A stretch of 64,000 nt of DNA from an uncultured Eggerthellaceae bacterium (GCA_910588905.1 CAJURZ010000007.1:25461-89460); one strand, 5' to 3'; positions 35,041 through 45,543 are shown, counted from the stretch's first letter. A program made the numbers and translations. Notes: a model not told the origin generated them from the sequence alone.

Positions 35041-36168
35041 CTATTCGAAGACGACCAGGTCATCCCGGTGGATCAAGGGCTTCTCCGCCATGGGGGCCAA
35101 AAGGCGGTTACGGGCCAGTTCGTCAGTGCTCTTGCCTCGGGCGAGCATGACCGCATCGCTGGACGCGCCCACGATGCCCCTGCCTATGACGACGCCATCG
35201 GCATCCTTGACGTCGATGACATCCCCCGCTTCGAAGCATCCATCGACCGCCTGCACTCCCACGGCGAGCAGAGAAGCACCCTGCTGCACCAGAGCCCGCT
35301 TGGCTCCCTCATCCACGCTCACCTCTCCCCGCACCGCGTCCCCGAGCGCCAGCCAGAGCTTTCGCGGGGTTATCTCATGGGAAAGGGCGGAACAGGCGAA
35401 GAGCGTTCCTGGGCACCTGCCTTCAGCGGTCTTCGCGATGTTGTCCGTTTCCTTGCCGCTCACGATGGCCATGGGTATCCCCGCTGCCATCATCACGCGA
35501 GCTGCACGGATCTTCGTGACCATGCCACCCGACCCGGCCGACGATCCGGGCCCTCCCGCCGCATCCATGACCGCACGGTCGATGCGCTGGACGTGAGGTA
35601 CCAAGGCAGCATGGGGGCTGGTGGTGGGATCGGCGTCGTAGAGCCCCTCTATGTCGGAGAGGATGATGAGCATCGTAGCATCTACCAAGCAAGCCACCAG
35701 AGCCGCCAGGGTGTCATTGTCTCCGAATCTGATCTGCTCTACGCTCACCGTATCATTCTCGTTGACGATGGGCACGATCCCCAGATCCAGCAACCGCTCC
35801 AGAGCGTCCCGGGCATGGAGATAGGCATCCCTGTCTGCGGTGTCGCGGCGGGTGAGCAGCACGATGGAAGGGATCAGCTGGAAGGGGGCGAAAGCCTCCT
35901 CATAGGCAGCCATGAGCGCCGCTTCCCCTACCGAGGCAGCAGCCTGGAGGGTGGGCATGTCCTTCGGGCGACGCTCCATGCCCAACCGTTCGAGCCCCGA
36001 GGCGATGGCCCCCGAAGAGACGATGACCACCTCAGCCCCTGCCTCCTTGAGCTGAGCCACCTGGCAAGCCAGCTTCCCCATCCAGATGCGATCGATGGAA
36101 CTGTCAGAGGAGGTGATGGTGGAGGACCCAATCTTGATGACGATCCTCTGGCCTGCAGAGGACCTCAT
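35041..36168 (-). CDS. proB: glutamate 5-kinase with PUA domain
   Basis: ProB phosphorylates glutamate for proline synthesis and is usually inhibited by proline. The amino acid kinase fold is seen from IVIKIGSSTI, with the substrate segment NENDTVSVEQIRFGDNDTLAA; the C-terminal PUA domain covers about residues 275-360. I start at ATG 36168 (MRSSAGQ, 375 aa), with AAAGG 4 nt upstream; an ATG at 36198 directly abutting the obg stop is possible but lacks a ribosome site. The obg-proB-proA order is widespread. Confidence 0.93.
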   Translation of the reverse strand: MRSSAGQRIVIKIGSSTITSSDSSIDRIWMGKLACQVAQLKEAGAEVVIVSSGAIASGLERLGMERRPKDMPTLQAAASVGEAALMAAYEEAFAPFQLIPSIVLLTRRDTADRDAYLHARDALERLLDLGIVPIVNENDTVSVEQIRFGDNDTLAALVACLVDATMLIILSDIEGLYDADPTTSPHAALVPHVQRIDRAVMDAAGGPGSSAGSGGMVTKIRAARVMMAAGIPMAIVSGKETDNIAKTAEGRCPGTLFACSALSHEITPRKLWLALGDAVRGEVSVDEGAKRALVQQGASLLAVGVQAVDGCFEAGDVIDVKDADGVVIGRGIVGASSDAVMLARGKSTDELARNRLLAPMAEKPLIHRDDLVVFE

Positions 36169-36198
36169 GTCACCTTTGAGAGACGAAGGAGCACCCAT

Positions 36199-37641
<1,443 letters not shown>

Positions 37642-37668
37642 TTACCTATGACCTACCTGCGGCCCAAG

Positions 37669-37926
37669 CTAGGCTTGGACCTCAGGGATGACGTGCACCT
37701 TGCGCTTGTCGCCGCGCGTGTACTTCAGGATACCGTCGCACAGGGCGAACAGGGTATCGTCGCTCCCGCGGCCCACATTGTCGCCAGGATGGAAATGGGT
37801 GCCGCGCTGACGGACGATGACATTGCCCGCCTTGACCTTCTGACCTGCGAACATCTTGCAGCCCAGGCGCTTCGCGTGAGAATCACGGCCGTTCCGAGTG
37901 GATCCGAGGCCTTTCTTGTGTGCCAT
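37669..37926 (-). CDS. rpmA: 50S ribosomal protein bL27
   Basis: bL27 (85 aa) reaches the peptidyl transferase centre with its N-terminus. [22 protein letters not shown] matches the E. coli-type start, without the cleavable N-terminal extension of Firmicutes. It follows rplU by 19 nt, forming the conserved rplU-rpmA-obg order. Confidence 0.97.
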   Translation of the reverse strand: MAHKKGLGSTRNGRDSHAKRLGCKMFAGQKVKAGNVIVRQRGTHFHPGDNVGRGSDDTLFALCDGILKYTRGDKRKVHVIPEVQA

Positions 37927-37945
37927 CTGTCATACCTCCGTGATG

Positions 37946-38452
37946 CTATTCGGTCTTCTCAGCAGCCGTGTCAGCTGCCTTGTCTGCGGGCTTCTCAGCA
38001 GCCTTCTTGGGGGCTGCCTTCTTTGCTGCAGGCTTCTTCTCTGCCTTGGCAGCGGTCTCTTTCTCAGCCTTGGCAGCCTTAGCGCCTGCTTCCTTCTTGG
38101 GTGCAGCCTTGGAAGCCGCCTTCTTCGCAGGCTCCTTGTACTTCTCAGAGCCGATCTGGACGATCTGGATACGGGTGAGGTTCTGCCTGTGACCGCGCTT
38201 GCGCTTGTAGTTCTTGCGCTTCTTGAACTTGAAGACGATGACCTTCTTGTCCTTGAACTGCTCCACTACCACAGCCTGCACCTTGGTCTTGGCAGCTTCT
38301 TCGGCCTTGACCTGCACGTCCTTGCCGTCAACGACGCAGATGGTCTGAAGCTCTACCGTATCACCCACCTCAGCAGGGATCTTCTCGATGTTCAGCTTGT
38401 CCCCAAGGGCGACCTTGTACTGCTTGCCGCCTGTCTTCACGATCGCATACAT
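37946..38452 (-). CDS. rplU: 50S ribosomal protein bL21 with long C-terminal tail
   Basis: The first 105 residues are a normal bL21 (MYAIVKTGGKQYKV, then FKKRKNYKRKRGHRQ). About 62 further residues are almost only Ala, Lys, Glu and Pro (repeats of AAPKK and AAKAEK), so the protein is 168 residues against about 103 in most bacteria. The DNA of the tail stays in frame and continues to the stop 19 nt before rpmA, so the tail is not an annotation artefact. AAGGAG lies 9 nt before the ATG. Confidence 0.95.
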   Translation of the reverse strand: MYAIVKTGGKQYKVALGDKLNIEKIPAEVGDTVELQTICVVDGKDVQVKAEEAAKTKVQAVVVEQFKDKKVIVFKFKKRKNYKRKRGHRQNLTRIQIVQIGSEKYKEPAKKAASKAAPKKEAGAKAAKAEKETAAKAEKKPAAKKAAPKKAAEKPADKAADTAAEKTE

Positions 38453-38491
38453 TGATGTTTACTCCTTGAAAGTGTCTAAACGCAAGGCGTT

Positions 38492-38520
38492 ATCCTACCA
38501 ATGGGCCGCGCCCGCGTCAA
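38492..38520 (-). promoter_or_regulatory. rplU-rpmA promoter
   Basis: Minus strand TTGACG (38515-38520), 17-nt spacer, TAGGAT (38492-38497), 39 nt upstream of the rplU start. The transcript would begin with a small hairpin AACGC-CTT-GCGTT. The two boxes match consensus at 5/6 and 4/6 positions. Confidence 0.7.
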
Positions 38521-38612
38521 CAGGTCATCTGCCCCAAAGAGCGATTTTTCCCGAACGGAGGCTCTGAGAGGCAGGATGGTGCACCTTCATCCGGGAATGG
38601 AAGCCGCGCTGA

Positions 38613-41240
38613 TCAGTGGGCCTCGGCCCAATTCGGAGCCCAACGCACATCCACCATCAGAGGCACCTCCAGATCCACGATGCCCTCCATGACCTCCTTG
38701 ACCATGGCTGCCAGTGCATCCACCTCTTCCCGCACCGCAGAGAAATCCAATTCGTCATGGACCTGCAGGATCATGGAAGAGGCGAAGCCGCCCTCTCTCA
38801 AGCGCCTCTCCACCTCCACCATGGCCATCTTGATGATATCCGCCGCCGCCCCCTGCATGGGGTGATTCATGGCCGTACGCTCCCCCTGGGCGCGTACGTT
38901 GCGGTTGGAGGACTTGAGCTCCGGGATGCGTCGCTTGCGACCGAACATGGTCTCGGCATACCCCGTCTTCGCCGCCTCCTCCACGATGCCATCCAAGAAC
39001 GCCCGCACTTGTGGATAGGCCTCGAAGTACGCCCGGATCATCTCAGCCGCTTCTGATTGAGGGATATCCAAGGTCTGGGAAAGCCCGTAGGCCTGCTGAC
39101 CGTAGACGATGCCGAAGTTGACCGCCTTGGCTCTGCTGCGCAGCTCAGGGGTCACCTGATCGGGAGCGATGCCGTTCACATGGGCGGCTGTGGTGGCATG
39201 GAAATCCTCCCCGGACCGGAACGCTTGGATGAGATGCTCATCGCCGGAGAGATGAGCCAGCAGCCTCAGCTCTATCTGGGAATAATCCGCCGCCAAGAAT
39301 ACGCTCTCCTCATCCAAGGGGATGAAGCATTCTCGGATCTGACGGCCGAAATCAGTGCGCACGGGGATGTTCTGCAGGTTCGGGTCAGAGGAGGAGAGTC
39401 TCCCGGTAGCGGTCACCGTCTCATGGAACACCGTATGCAACCTGCCGTCCCCGGCTCGCATCTTCGGCAGGCTGTCAATGTAGGTGCCCTTGATCTTGGA
39501 GAGCTCACGATAGGCCAGCACGTCCCGAGCCACGGCTTCGGTCTTCGCCAGCTCCCGCAGCACACTGGCATCCGTGGAGTACCCCCGGGAGTTCTTCTTG
39601 AGGGGCTTGAGTCCCATCACCTCGAAGAGGATCCGGGAGAGCTGCTTAGGGGAATCTATGTTGAACTCCTCCCCCGCTGCCTGGTAGATGGAATCGGACA
39701 GCTGGCGAAGACGCTCCTGAGCGTCTTCGCCCATGGCGCGCAAACGGTCCACATCAATGGAGACTCCCGTGCGCTCCATGATGGTGAGCACGCTGACCAG
39801 AGGGAGGTCTATGTCTCCGTAGACCTTCTCAGACCCATCTTCTCGAAGGGCCTCTTCCAGCTTCGGCTTCAGCAGGCGGCAGGCTTCCGCTTGCAGGGGC
39901 AGTGCCTCCTGGCCCTCCTCGGCCTCAGGGAGCTCCCCTCCCAAAAAGCGCAGGGCAAGCCCTTCATAGGTATAGGAGCTCACGGTGGATTCCAGCGCAT
40001 ATCCGGCCAAGGACAGGCTGAACCCTTGATGATCGAAGAGCTCATCGGGGCCCACCGCCGCCTCCTGAGAGGTGTCCGGCGGGAAGGAGAGCTGCAGCAA
40101 GCCCTTGAGATCGAGCACGGCGAAGGAAGCGTGCCGGATGAGATAGGCTGCCGCCTCCCGAGAAGCAGCGTCGTCCAACAGCACATGACTGCCTTTGAAA
40201 GCCAGAGCCATCTGGACGGTCTGGCCGAAGATGGTGTCGGTATCGCCCCGAGCGAAGGCCACGCCCACGCAAGCCCCCTGGGCGATAGCCTCATCCAGCT
40301 GGCGTCGCCATGCCTGCGCATCCAGGCGCTCACCCACATCCAAGGAGATGGCGGAGGGAGCCGCTTGCTCATGGATGAGGCTCAGGACCCGTGCCAAGGG
40401 ACTCTTGAGCTGATAGCGATCGAAGGCCTCCTGCACCTCTGCGGCGCCAAAGGCCGGGAAGGATGCACCTTCGATATCCAAGGGGAAATCCAGGTCTCGC
40501 ACGATGGTGGCGATCTGTCGGCTGAGATAGGCCATCTGCTCGTTCTCTTCCAGGTTCTGCCGCTGCTTGCCCTTGAGCTCGTCGATATGCTCATAGACCC
40601 CTTCGATGGAGCCGAACCGCTCCAGGAGCTTCGTCGCGCTCTTCGGGCCGATCCCCGGAACCCCCGGAATGTTGTCCGAGGAGTCTCCCATGAGCCCCAG
40701 GAAGTCAGTGAATTGCTGAGGGGTCACGCCATACTTCTCCATGACCTCGTCAGGACCGAAGACCACCACATCAGTGATGCCCTTCTTGGTGGTGACGATG
40801 CGGGTGAGATCCGTTGCCAGCTGGCAGGCATCCTTATCTCCTGTGACCAGCAGTGTCTGGAAGCCCAGCTGCTCATCCCGGGCTGCGATGGTGCCCAGGA
40901 TGTCATCCCCCTCCCAACCCTTTACCTTCACCACCGGGATGCGCATAGCCTCAAGGAGCTCCTGGATGATGGGGAATTGGACATGCAGCTCCTCATCCAT
41001 CTTCGGTCTCTGGGCCTTGTATTCAGGCATCTCTGCCATGCGGAATTCCGGCTTGCCCGCATCGAAGGCGCAGATCACCGCGTCAGGCTTCGCATCCTCA
41101 GCGAACTTGCAGAGCATCTGCAGGAATCCGAACACGGCGTTGGTAGGCGTACCATCCTGAGCGGACATGGGCGTCTGGATGGCGTGATAGGCCCGGTGCA
41201 TGAGCGAATTACCATCGATGACGGCTACGGTCTTGGGCAT
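38613..41240 (-). CDS. polA: DNA polymerase I, proofreading domain probably inactive
   Basis: The 875 residues hold an N-terminal 5'-3' nuclease domain (VIDGNSLMHRAYHA, GIGPKSATKLL), a central domain in the place of the 3'-5' exonuclease, and the polymerase with motif A DYSQIELRLLAHLSGDE and motif C QVHDELDF. In the central domain the exonuclease acidic residues of the DxE, NxxxD and YxxxD motifs are not conserved (for example ACVGVAFARGDTD in place of FDTET), so proofreading is unlikely. This is common in Gram-positive Pol I. It follows the glnR-like gene by 24 nt. Confidence 0.95.
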   Translation of the reverse strand: MPKTVAVIDGNSLMHRAYHAIQTPMSAQDGTPTNAVFGFLQMLCKFAEDAKPDAVICAFDAGKPEFRMAEMPEYKAQRPKMDEELHVQFPIIQELLEAMRIPVVKVKGWEGDDILGTIAARDEQLGFQTLLVTGDKDACQLATDLTRIVTTKKGITDVVVFGPDEVMEKYGVTPQQFTDFLGLMGDSSDNIPGVPGIGPKSATKLLERFGSIEGVYEHIDELKGKQRQNLEENEQMAYLSRQIATIVRDLDFPLDIEGASFPAFGAAEVQEAFDRYQLKSPLARVLSLIHEQAAPSAISLDVGERLDAQAWRRQLDEAIAQGACVGVAFARGDTDTIFGQTVQMALAFKGSHVLLDDAASREAAAYLIRHASFAVLDLKGLLQLSFPPDTSQEAAVGPDELFDHQGFSLSLAGYALESTVSSYTYEGLALRFLGGELPEAEEGQEALPLQAEACRLLKPKLEEALREDGSEKVYGDIDLPLVSVLTIMERTGVSIDVDRLRAMGEDAQERLRQLSDSIYQAAGEEFNIDSPKQLSRILFEVMGLKPLKKNSRGYSTDASVLRELAKTEAVARDVLAYRELSKIKGTYIDSLPKMRAGDGRLHTVFHETVTATGRLSSSDPNLQNIPVRTDFGRQIRECFIPLDEESVFLAADYSQIELRLLAHLSGDEHLIQAFRSGEDFHATTAAHVNGIAPDQVTPELRSRAKAVNFGIVYGQQAYGLSQTLDIPQSEAAEMIRAYFEAYPQVRAFLDGIVEEAAKTGYAETMFGRKRRIPELKSSNRNVRAQGERTAMNHPMQGAAADIIKMAMVEVERRLREGGFASSMILQVHDELDFSAVREEVDALAAMVKEVMEGIVDLEVPLMVDVRWAPNWAEAH

Positions 41241-41264
41241 CGTCTCCCTCTCTTCCCCGCGCGG

Positions 41265-41933
41265 TCAGGACCAGAGATAGCCCACGCCGCGTACCGTTTC
41301 CAGATGCTGGGCCAGCTCAGGCCCCAGCTTGGCGCGGACGCGGCGGACATGGACGTCCACGGTCCTGGATCCTCCATAGTAATCGAACCCCCACACCCGG
41401 CGCAGGAGCGTATCGCGCGAGTACGTGCGTCCAGGATGGGTGATAAGGAACACGAGCAGCGCATATTCCAGATAGGTGAGGTCAAGCGGCTCGCCACCCA
41501 CCTTGACCTGATAGGTAGCCAAGTTCACCGTCATGGAGTCAACGACGATGAAATCCGAAGCGCTGGATTCATTGCCTGGCCAGAGCAGTTGGCGGATGCG
41601 CGTGGCGCATTCCTCCTCCGAAGCGTCCGCCACCACGAAATCAGCCCGGGTCTGCACCGGCAGCCGGAAGGCGGCCAGATCAGCTTGGTCCAAGATGACC
41701 AAGAGCGAAGCGGATTCCTCCTCTGCCAGCATCTCCTCTATGAGCCCCAATTGAGCGCTCACATCCCCCCGAGCCTCCAGGATGGCCAGATCGAAGGAGG
41801 GGTTGGCTTGGAGCAACCGACGCGCTTGCTGGCACGATCCAGCTACCACGGAGACATCCATGGTGCCCAGGACGCGCTTGAACCGCTGGGCGTTGTCCAA
41901 GGAGTCCGCCAGGAATATCACTGACTTGCGCAT
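41265..41933 (-). CDS. GlnR-like orphan OmpR-family response regulator
   Basis: The 222-residue protein has a degenerate receiver (residues 1-115) and an OmpR winged helix whose C-terminus (YYGGSRTVDVHVRRVRAKLGPE ... VRGVGYLW, given in parts) matches actinobacterial GlnR. The usual phospho-acceptor strand reads LAILEARGD, with Glu in the Asp position, so phosphorylation by a kinase is unlikely. No histidine kinase is nearby. It sits 1 nt after a glnA-type gene, so it is a strong candidate for the nitrogen-assimilation regulator. Confidence 0.8.
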   Translation of the reverse strand: MRKSVIFLADSLDNAQRFKRVLGTMDVSVVAGSCQQARRLLQANPSFDLAILEARGDVSAQLGLIEEMLAEEESASLLVILDQADLAAFRLPVQTRADFVVADASEEECATRIRQLLWPGNESSASDFIVVDSMTVNLATYQVKVGGEPLDLTYLEYALLVFLITHPGRTYSRDTLLRRVWGFDYYGGSRTVDVHVRRVRAKLGPELAQHLETVRGVGYLWS

Positions 41934-41934
41934 C

Positions 41935-43266
41935 TCAGAGCACCGCCAAGAGCCGGTCGGTCTCCCACTGGGTGACGGTGGCCTGATAGCGCTTCCATTC
42001 CTCTGTCTTGGACCTGACCAGGAAGCTATGGGTGTGCTCGCCCAGCGTTTCCTTCATGAGGCTGCTGGCAGCGAACGCTTCGATGGCCTCTCCCAGGTTC
42101 TGAGGCAGGACACCGCAGCCATGGCAGCCACCCACGGCCTGGGCCGCTTCGCAAGGTTCGGGCAAAGCCAAGGAGCGCTGGATCCCATCCAATCCCGCAG
42201 CCAGGAGAACAGCGAAGCTCAGGTAGGGGTTGCAAGCCACATCGGGGTTGCGCATCACCACCCGGCAGGTCTCGGCACTACCCGGACGGTAGGCCGGAAC
42301 GCGCATGATGGCCTCGCGGTTCGATCGCGTCCAGGCGACCTTCGTGGGGGCCAGCTCGTCTGCGGCCAAGCGCTTATAGGAATTGACGTATTGGTTCGTG
42401 ATGAGGGAGAGCTCGTTGGCATGATCCAAGATGCCCGCCATGAACCCATGGGCGACGGAGGAGAGCCCCCAGCCCTTGGCGTCATCCGGTGCATAGAAGG
42501 CATTGTTTCCCTCTTCATCGAACAGGCTCATATGCACTTTCATGCCGCTTCCCGGCTGATCGTTCAAGGGCTTGGGCATGAAGGAGGCGAACACCCCATG
42601 CTTGGCCGCTATCTCCTTCACCACCAGCTTGTAGGTCATGACCGAATCAGCCATGGCCAGGGCATCTGTGGCACGGAGGTCTATCTCATGTTGGGAGTTG
42701 CCCAGCTCGTGATGGGAGTACTTCACGGGGATGCCCATGCCCTCCAGCGTGAGCACCGTATCTCGGCGCAGATCGGAGGCATAGTCCAGGGAGGTCAGGT
42801 CGAAGTAGCTGCCCGCATCCAGGGTCTCGGCGCTGTTCGCGTCCTTGAAGTAGAAGAACTCCAGCTCCGCTCCCACCGTAGGCGAGAAGCCCGCATCGGC
42901 CGCCTTCGCTATCACGCGTTCCAGGATATAACGGGGATCCCCATCGAAGGGCTGCCCGTCCGGTAGCTTGATATCGCAGAACATCCGAGCCACTGCGTCG
43001 GTCTGCGGACGCCAGGGAAGCACTTGGAAGGTGGACGGATCCGGAAAGGCCAGCGCATCTGGCTCATCGGCATCGGTGAAGCCCTTGATGCAGCTGCTAT
43101 CGAAGGCCATGCCCTCAGTGAAGGCATTCTCTATCTCCCCGGGCACCACAGCGAAGGATTTCATGGCCCCGAGCACATCGGTGAACCAGCACCGGATGAA
43201 ATGCACATCCCGGCTCTCGATGTTCCTGCACACGAAATCCACCTGGGGATTCACGTTCTCTGACAT
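41935..43266 (-). CDS. glnA: glutamine synthetase-like protein (GS type I, divergent)
   Basis: The 443 residues align throughout with GSI (AELEFFYF, YSHHELGNSQHEIDL, GFMPKPL-like SFMPKPL, NSYKRL, AANPYL-like ACNPYL). Several catalytic positions differ: RVEVR, whose Glu binds the second metal, reads RVVMR; the flap PGYEAP reads ADELAP; GMHVHQS reads GMKVHMS. The adenylylation tyrosine segment NLY(D/E) reads NLGE. So the protein may be an altered GS or a related gamma-glutamyl ligase. GGAGG lies 5 nt before the ATG. It is cotranscribed with the GlnR-like gene. Confidence 0.72.
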   Translation of the reverse strand: MSENVNPQVDFVCRNIESRDVHFIRCWFTDVLGAMKSFAVVPGEIENAFTEGMAFDSSCIKGFTDADEPDALAFPDPSTFQVLPWRPQTDAVARMFCDIKLPDGQPFDGDPRYILERVIAKAADAGFSPTVGAELEFFYFKDANSAETLDAGSYFDLTSLDYASDLRRDTVLTLEGMGIPVKYSHHELGNSQHEIDLRATDALAMADSVMTYKLVVKEIAAKHGVFASFMPKPLNDQPGSGMKVHMSLFDEEGNNAFYAPDDAKGWGLSSVAHGFMAGILDHANELSLITNQYVNSYKRLAADELAPTKVAWTRSNREAIMRVPAYRPGSAETCRVVMRNPDVACNPYLSFAVLLAAGLDGIQRSLALPEPCEAAQAVGGCHGCGVLPQNLGEAIEAFAASSLMKETLGEHTHSFLVRSKTEEWKRYQATVTQWETDRLLAVL

Positions 43267-43340
43267 CCACGCCTCCCGCTCTCCGTTGACAGCAGCCCGC
43301 TCAGCGCCGTCATGCCTTGCCCAAGGAAAGAGCCCCCTCT

Positions 43341-43376
43341 AACAGAAAGGGCAGCTGACCGGATGCCAGCTGCCCT
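43341..43376 (-). terminator. intrinsic terminator after rpmE
   Basis: Minus-strand stem AGGGCAGCTG/CAGCTGCCCT (10 bp, 9-nt loop, 43348-43376) followed by TTCTGTT. It separates rpmE from glnA. Confidence 0.8.
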
Positions 43377-43402
43377 GTCAAAGCGCTCTTAGATGAGGGC
43401 TC

Positions 43403-43873
43403 CTACTCCGCTGCCTCCGTTGCCTGGGCCTCTTCGGCTTGGGCTTCCTCTACCTGGGCCTCAGCCTCGGTAGCCTCAGCTTCAACGGCGGCATCTGCTG
43501 CCTGAGCCTCTGCCTCAGCGGCCTTCTTGGCAGCCACCTCAGCGTACTTGGCTGCACGCTCTTCCTTTTCCTTGGCCTTGGCTTCGCGCTCAGCCTTCTT
43601 GGCTGCCTCGCGCTCGGCCACCTTGGCTGCACGCTCAGCCTTCTTGGCTGCCTCGCGCTGGGCCACAGCATCAGAAGCGGAACCGAACCTGTCGGCGAAG
43701 CGCTGGACGCGACCGCCCGTATCGATGAGCTTCTGGGTGCCCGTGTAGAACGGATGGCACACATTGCAGATGTCGATGCGCAGCTCAGGCTTGGTGGAAC
43801 GGGTCACGAATTCGTTGCCACAGCTGCAACGGACCGTGCAATCCATGTAATCCGGATGGATGTCCTTCTTCAT
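43403..43873 (-). CDS. rpmE: 50S ribosomal protein bL31 with long C-terminal tail
   Basis: The first 68 residues are a zinc-type bL31 (Cys16, Cys18, Cys36, Cys39; [10 protein letters not shown]). About 88 more residues are Ala, Glu and Lys rich, including a 15-residue period ([15 protein letters not shown] followed by [15 protein letters not shown]) and a final Ala/Glu stretch. Normal bL31 has about 70 residues. The tail would form a long charged helix and then an acidic end. Start MKKDIH after a leader with an 8-bp hairpin. Confidence 0.95.
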   Translation of the reverse strand: MKKDIHPDYMDCTVRCSCGNEFVTRSTKPELRIDICNVCHPFYTGTQKLIDTGGRVQRFADRFGSASDAVAQREAAKKAERAAKVAEREAAKKAEREAKAKEKEERAAKYAEVAAKKAAEAEAQAADAAVEAEATEAEAQVEEAQAEEAQATEAAE

Positions 43874-43894
43874 CGTTCAACTCCTTGAGGTCAT

Positions 43895-43937
43895 GCCTTG
43901 GTTTCCGACCAAGGCTCAAACAAGCCGAACGATGATA
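43895..43937 (-). promoter_or_regulatory. rpmE leader: candidate -10 and stem-loop
   Basis: TATCAT (43932-43937, minus strand) is a possible -10 box 58 nt upstream of rpmE. The leader then contains a perfect stem GCCTTGGT-CGGAA-ACCAAGGC (43895-43915), 12 nt before the AAGGAG site and without a T tract; it could be a leader structure controlling rpmE or part of the end of the desulfoferrodoxin transcript. Confidence 0.45.
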
Positions 43938-43944
43938 CCATAAA

Positions 43945-44325
43945 TCACAGGTCTGTCTTCCAGAGTCCGTGAAGGTTGCAGAACTCGTAGACCTCGCGCG
44001 GAGCCTCTCCTTCGCCAAGATAGAAATCAGTGGAAGGTGCGTCGCCCGGCTTGAGCGGATGGATCTCATAGCCTGCATCCTTGACCAAGCAGATGAACTG
44101 GATGTAGTGCTCCGGCTCCATGGGATGGTCGATGCTGCCGATGTTCACATGCACGTGATCGCCCTCTACGGTGACGGCAGGCACATGCTTCTCCAGGGAA
44201 GCATCCACGGTGTCAGGGACGAGCTCTACCATGGGCTCCCCGCAGCAGACCAGCGGAACGCCGGAATCATAGGCCTTCACCGCTATGTTGCCACAGTGCT
44301 CGCACTTATAGAACTTAACTTGCAT
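43945..44325 (-). CDS. dfx: class I desulfoferrodoxin / superoxide reductase (2Fe-SOR)
   Basis: The 126-residue protein has a desulforedoxin centre (Cys8, Cys11, Cys27, Cys28) and the neelaredoxin-type superoxide reductase centre with EKHVPAV, HPMEPEHYI and CNLHGLW ligands. Superoxide reductases turn superoxide into peroxide without making oxygen and mark anaerobes or microaerophiles. Single gene between lgt and rpmE on the same strand; the N-terminal iron site is complete, so it is not the one-iron neelaredoxin type. Confidence 0.95.
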   Translation of the reverse strand: MQVKFYKCEHCGNIAVKAYDSGVPLVCCGEPMVELVPDTVDASLEKHVPAVTVEGDHVHVNIGSIDHPMEPEHYIQFICLVKDAGYEIHPLKPGDAPSTDFYLGEGEAPREVYEFCNLHGLWKTDL

Positions 44326-44438
44326 GGGATTCCCCTTCCTTCTTGGGACTATGGTTGGCTGCCATGCTAGGCTAAAACGATATCAGAGATAGGGAGAATG
44401 CCTCCCCTGTCATGCTTTCGTTGCGCGCAGACGGGAAT

Positions 44439-45260
44439 TCACCGAACGCTCACACCCTCCTCGGGCAGCTGACGGATATGCGCATAAGCCAGCAACACCG
44501 CCCCTACCAAGACCAGGGGTACAGAGAGCACCATGCCCATGGTGAGCCAGTCCCCGAAGAGGTATCCCAACTGAGCATCGGGCTGGCGCACGAACTCCAT
44601 GAGGATGCGGAAGAGCCCATAGAGAACGAGGAAGGCGCCTATGAACGTCCCTCGGGGCCGCGGTGGCACCTTACGCGCTAGGATGAGAAGGACGCAGAAG
44701 ATGATGACGCCCTCCAGGAGCGCTTCGTAGAGCTGGGAGGGATGGCGAGGGATATCCCCTGCCGCGCCACCGAAGACCACGCCCCAGGGAAGATCCGTAG
44801 GTGCCCCCCAGAGCTCTCCGTTCACGAAATTGGCCAGCCGACCGAAGAAGAGCCCCACTGGAGCGGCAATAGCGCCTAGGTCAGCCAAGGTGAGGTAGGG
44901 GATGTGCGTGAGCTTCGCTGCCGCTATGCCGGCGATGAGCGCACCCAGAAGCCCCCCATGAAAGCTCATCCCTCCTTCGTTGAAGGCGAATATCTTGAGA
45001 GGGTCCTCAAGGTAAGTACCCTGACCATAGAACAGGCAGTAGCCGAGACGCGCACCCAAGAGGATGCCCGCTATCACACAGACCATGATGGTCAGGAGGG
45101 AATCCAGATCAACGGTGAGCTTCCAGTGGCGCGCCACCCGATAGATGATGAAGGCCGCCAGGAGGAAGCCTGCCAGATAGGCGATGCCATACCAGCGGAT
45201 CACCAGAGGACCCAGACTGAGCGCTACCGGATCCAACGCCTGATAGAGGTCATTCAACAT
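44439..45260 (-). CDS. lgt: prolipoprotein diacylglyceryl transferase
   Basis: Lgt (273 aa) attaches diacylglycerol to lipobox cysteines. Seven hydrophobic segments and the signature GRLANFVNGELWGAP (GRxxNFxN) are visible, as is HPSQLYEA. Start ATG 45260 (MLNDLYQ), with AAGGG about 10 nt upstream; a TTG three codons earlier is less likely. It follows the zinc-ribbon gene by 13 nt. Confidence 0.93.
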   Translation of the reverse strand: MLNDLYQALDPVALSLGPLVIRWYGIAYLAGFLLAAFIIYRVARHWKLTVDLDSLLTIMVCVIAGILLGARLGYCLFYGQGTYLEDPLKIFAFNEGGMSFHGGLLGALIAGIAAAKLTHIPYLTLADLGAIAAPVGLFFGRLANFVNGELWGAPTDLPWGVVFGGAAGDIPRHPSQLYEALLEGVIIFCVLLILARKVPPRPRGTFIGAFLVLYGLFRILMEFVRQPDAQLGYLFGDWLTMGMVLSVPLVLVGAVLLAYAHIRQLPEEGVSVR

Positions 45261-45273
45261 GACGCTCAAGCCC

Positions 45274-45510
45274 TTACCGGAACAGGTCGTGCCCCATTCC
45301 CGCGCCCAGCGCTTCGGCCGCCTGAACGATAGAGGGCTCCAATTCCAAAGGGATGGGCTGAATGGAGGTCACCTTCGCCTGACAGCTGGGACAGACGATG
45401 GTGAACAGCCCCATCTGAGGCTTCAACACCATGAGAGAGGTGTATTCCATAAGATTCAGATCCCGCGCACCGCAGGATGGGCAGATCATGATGTGATCGT
45501 AATTCGCCAT
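45274..45510 (-). CDS. small zinc-ribbon protein of unknown function
   Basis: The 78-residue protein has two CPSC knuckles (MICPSCGARDL and VCPSCQAKV), a simple zinc ribbon followed by a helical tail. I do not recognise a named family. It has AAGGAGG upstream of the ATG and is linked to lgt, so the two are probably cotranscribed. Confidence 0.75.
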   Translation of the reverse strand: MANYDHIMICPSCGARDLNLMEYTSLMVLKPQMGLFTIVCPSCQAKVTSIQPIPLELEPSIVQAAEALGAGMGHDLFR

Positions 45511-45543
45511 GATCCCCTCCTTTGCGGCAGCTCGTCTTCGATG

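Noticed and set aside
38520-38612. Possible terminator after polA with a run of A/T around 38548
   Set aside because: No stem of useful length precedes the T-rich stretch on the minus strand.
39057-41924. A 955-codon plus-strand open frame opposite polA and the glnR-like gene
   Set aside because: Its length reflects GC-rich third positions of the real genes; it has no ribosome site, no motifs, and spans two genes.
43488-43700. Tandem repeat that might be a CRISPR or mobile repeat
   Set aside because: It is the in-frame codon repeat of the bL31 Ala/Glu/Lys tail, with no spacer structure.
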